Of a DNA stretch of 64,000 nt, positions 62,640-64,000 are shown piece by piece. The notes beneath the pieces were generated by a model that was not told the origin of the DNA, ran no database searches, and was given only the letters and a program-made list of their open reading frames with translations. A program made the position numbers and the translations under genes. The stretch's first letter is position 1. Every line of letters starts with the position of its first letter. Source of the DNA: Saxibacter everestensis (lineage in GTDB: Bacteria; Actinomycetota; Actinomycetes; Actinomycetales; Brevibacteriaceae); assembly GCF_025787225.1 (NCBI RefSeq), contig NZ_CP090958.1, forward strand, positions 3,334,550-3,398,549, read 5' to 3'.

Positions 62640-63533
62640 TTAGTTTAGCCCTGCGTCGATGCAGGCCTGAGTGGCCTCGCGGACGATCTTCTCGGTTTCG
62701 GCAGTCAGCGGCTGGCGAGGCGGGCGGCAGACACCGGCGAAGTGACCGATCATTTCCTGTCCAAGCTTGATCGCCTGGATGAATTCGGTCTTCGAATCCC
62801 AGCGCAGCACCGGATGCATCTGGCGGTACAGCGGCAAGGCCTTCTCCAGATCACCAGCTATCGCGGCATTGTAGAGTTCGATGCTTGCCTTCGGGAACAC
62901 CTGCGGGTAGCCGGAGACCCAGCCCTTGGCGCCGGCTATGGCGACCTCGAGCACGGTGTCGTCGGTGCCGATCATCAGGTCGAGTTCGGGAGCGAGCTCG
63001 CTGACTTCGTAGCAGCGGCGTACATCTCCGGAGAACTCCTTGACCCCGACGATGAATCCCTCGTGCGCCAGCTTGGCGAGCAACTGCGGAGTCAGGTCGA
63101 CCTTGGTGTCGATCGGGTTGTTGTAGGCGGTCACCGCAAGGCCGACGCTTGCGATCAGCTCGAAGTGCTGCAGGATCGACCGCTCGTCTGCACGGTAGGA
63201 GTTCGGCGGCAACGCCATCACGGCCTCGCAGCCGGCGTCCTTGGCGAACTGGGCGTGCCGCTTCGACTCGAGTCCACTGTAGGCGCCGACTCCCGGCATC
63301 ACCGAGAACCCAGCCGGCGCTGCTTCGACGGCGGTCCGCACGACCCGGTCACGCTCTTCGACGGTCAAGGACTGGTACTCGCCGAGCGAGCCGTTGGGCG
63401 TCACGCCGTCGCAACCCTGTTCAGCTAGCCAGGCGATGTTGTTGGAATATGCGTCGAAGTTGACGCTGAAATCTTCGTTGAACGGCAGGCTCGTCGCTAC
63501 CAGTACTCCGTGCCAGGGCTTCTTGTCCGCCAC
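62640..63533 (-). CDS. DapA-family pyrroline-4-hydroxy-2-carboxylate deaminase
   Basis: A 297-residue TIM-barrel lyase. The Schiff-base Lys is in FIVGVKEFSGDVRR (near 167), with the Tyr in VTAYNNPIDT. GCDGVTPNGSLGEYQSLT and WVSGYPQVFPKASIEL are typical of the hydroxyproline subgroup, which deaminates the product of D-hydroxyproline oxidation to 2,5-dioxovalerate. GTG 63533 follows AAGGAG; upstream in-frame codons lack support. Confidence 0.9.
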   Translation of the reverse strand: MADKKPWHGVLVATSLPFNEDFSVNFDAYSNNIAWLAEQGCDGVTPNGSLGEYQSLTVEERDRVVRTAVEAAPAGFSVMPGVGAYSGLESKRHAQFAKDAGCEAVMALPPNSYRADERSILQHFELIASVGLAVTAYNNPIDTKVDLTPQLLAKLAHEGFIVGVKEFSGDVRRCYEVSELAPELDLMIGTDDTVLEVAIAGAKGWVSGYPQVFPKASIELYNAAIAGDLEKALPLYRQMHPVLRWDSKTEFIQAIKLGQEMIGHFAGVCRPPRQPLTAETEKIVREATQACIDAGLN

Positions 63534-63639
63534 GCTATGCTCCTTCGGATAATCGGGTCTCAAGGCGGGAAAGCTGGGTTCACCTTCTCTCGCTTGTGCA
63601 ATATTACATAACACTGTGCCAAAAGCGCCAGAAGTATTT

Positions 63640-64000
63640 TTACTCGGTTGCCGCCAGCGCTCCCAGCCGGACCGGCACCGCGACCGAACGCCCGGCAGCG
63701 GACGGCGTCATCGGCTCACCGTTGAGTTCGGCAGCCAGGCAGTCCGCAGCGAAACCGCAGATCCGGCCCTGGCACCACCCCATTCCGGCCCGGGTCAGCT
63801 GCTTGATCTGCCGGGAATCGCGGGCGCCGTGCGCTTCGCAGGCTGCCACCACGGCCGAATAGGGAACCTCTTCGCAGCGACAGATCGTGGTATCTGCCCG
63901 CAACGCCTGACTCCAGCCGGCCGGCACCGGATGTGCCGTATGCATGGCGACGGCGAACCGGCGCAGCCGCGCGATCTCTGCGCGGATCTGGCGCTCACGT
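63640..64000 (-). CDS. [2Fe-2S] flavo-dehydrogenase subunit, C-terminus (partial)
   Basis: The frame is open to the right edge, so only the C-terminal 120 residues are visible. The BFD-like [2Fe-2S] motif is TTICRCEEVPYSAV then TRAGMGWCQGRICGFA, four cysteines. It is found at the end of the FAD subunit of D-hydroxyproline dehydrogenase. It lies upstream of the deaminase and epimerase, supporting oxidation of cis-4-hydroxy-D-proline. The 106-base gap to the deaminase contains an AT-rich element near 63600 that may be a second promoter. Confidence 0.88.
   Translation of the reverse strand, partial: RERQIRAEIARLRRFAVAMHTAHPVPAGWSQALRADTTICRCEEVPYSAVVAACEAHGARDSRQIKQLTRAGMGWCQGRICGFAADCLAAELNGEPMTPSAAGRSVAVPVRLGALAATE

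Overview
The window is high-GC bacterial DNA. It has tightly packed genes with ATGA/TGATG start-stop overlaps, several apparently leaderless promoters, frequent GTG/TTG starts, and families such as DUF2277, TSUP and many GntR/FCD regulators. This fits an actinobacterium, most likely a soil or plant-associated Micrococcales-type heterotroph. That placement is inferred from style and gene content only. No rRNA, tRNA, CRISPR array, transposase or integrase was seen.

Layout. (1) 1-4624: a minus-strand operon (56-residue membrane peptide, NCS1 permease, enoyl-CoA hydratase/isomerase-like protein, ADP-forming acyl-CoA synthetase running off the left edge), divergent from a flavin amine oxidase; two similar operator dyads lie in the shared promoter region. 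(2) 4726-7010: an aldo/keto reductase and a RES/Xre toxin-antitoxin pair with a perfect operator. (3) 7153-13518: a polyamine-type ABC transporter divergent from an RraA-like/nitrilase-like/GntR operon. (4) 13612-19994: a giant TM0106/RecB-like nuclease-helicase, then a lower-GC patch with a CBS-HEPN protein, a frameshifted restriction/helicase remnant and a second HEPN-like protein, resembling a small defence island. (5) 20137-25654: CocE/NonD hydrolase plus an osmoprotectant-type (OpuC/ProX-like) ABC transporter.

(6) 25789-30556: an alpha/beta hydrolase, then a FadR-type regulator divergent from an MFS/TIM-barrel/PGDH-like sugar-acid module. (7) 30582-37796: an overlapping operon of flavin monooxygenase, Rid protein, DUF1028 Ntn-hydrolase and M20 amidohydrolase, divergent from a LysR, an MHS transporter and a second, related LysR. 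(8) 37893-45513: an acid-sugar regulon with 2-hydroxyacid dehydrogenase, an atypical Nramp-related transporter, HpcH aldolase and aldo/keto reductase on one side, and DUF1537 kinase, PdxA2-type dehydrogenase and DeoR regulator on the other. (9) 45529-52719: housekeeping-like and small regulatory genes (PIN remnant, DUF2277, HEXXH protein, GntR+TSUP, thioredoxin-reductase-like + XRE-cupin, LysR + MFS, NTF2-like). (10) 52729-64000: a large hydroxyproline locus on the minus strand: [2Fe-2S] flavo-dehydrogenase subunit (cut by the right edge), a DapA-family deaminase, 4-hydroxyproline epimerase, a five-gene Liv-type ABC transporter, a second proline-racemase-family enzyme, a GntR regulator, and both subunits of an aconitase-X cis-3-hydroxyproline dehydratase.

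Overall this is a catabolic hub: nearly every block pairs a transporter with two to four enzymes and a dedicated regulator divergently transcribed across a visible palindromic site. The blocks whose chemistry I cannot name, and which are the best candidates for an undescribed system, are the FMO-Rid-DUF1028-M20 operon and the Nramp-related transporter in the acid-sugar regulon.
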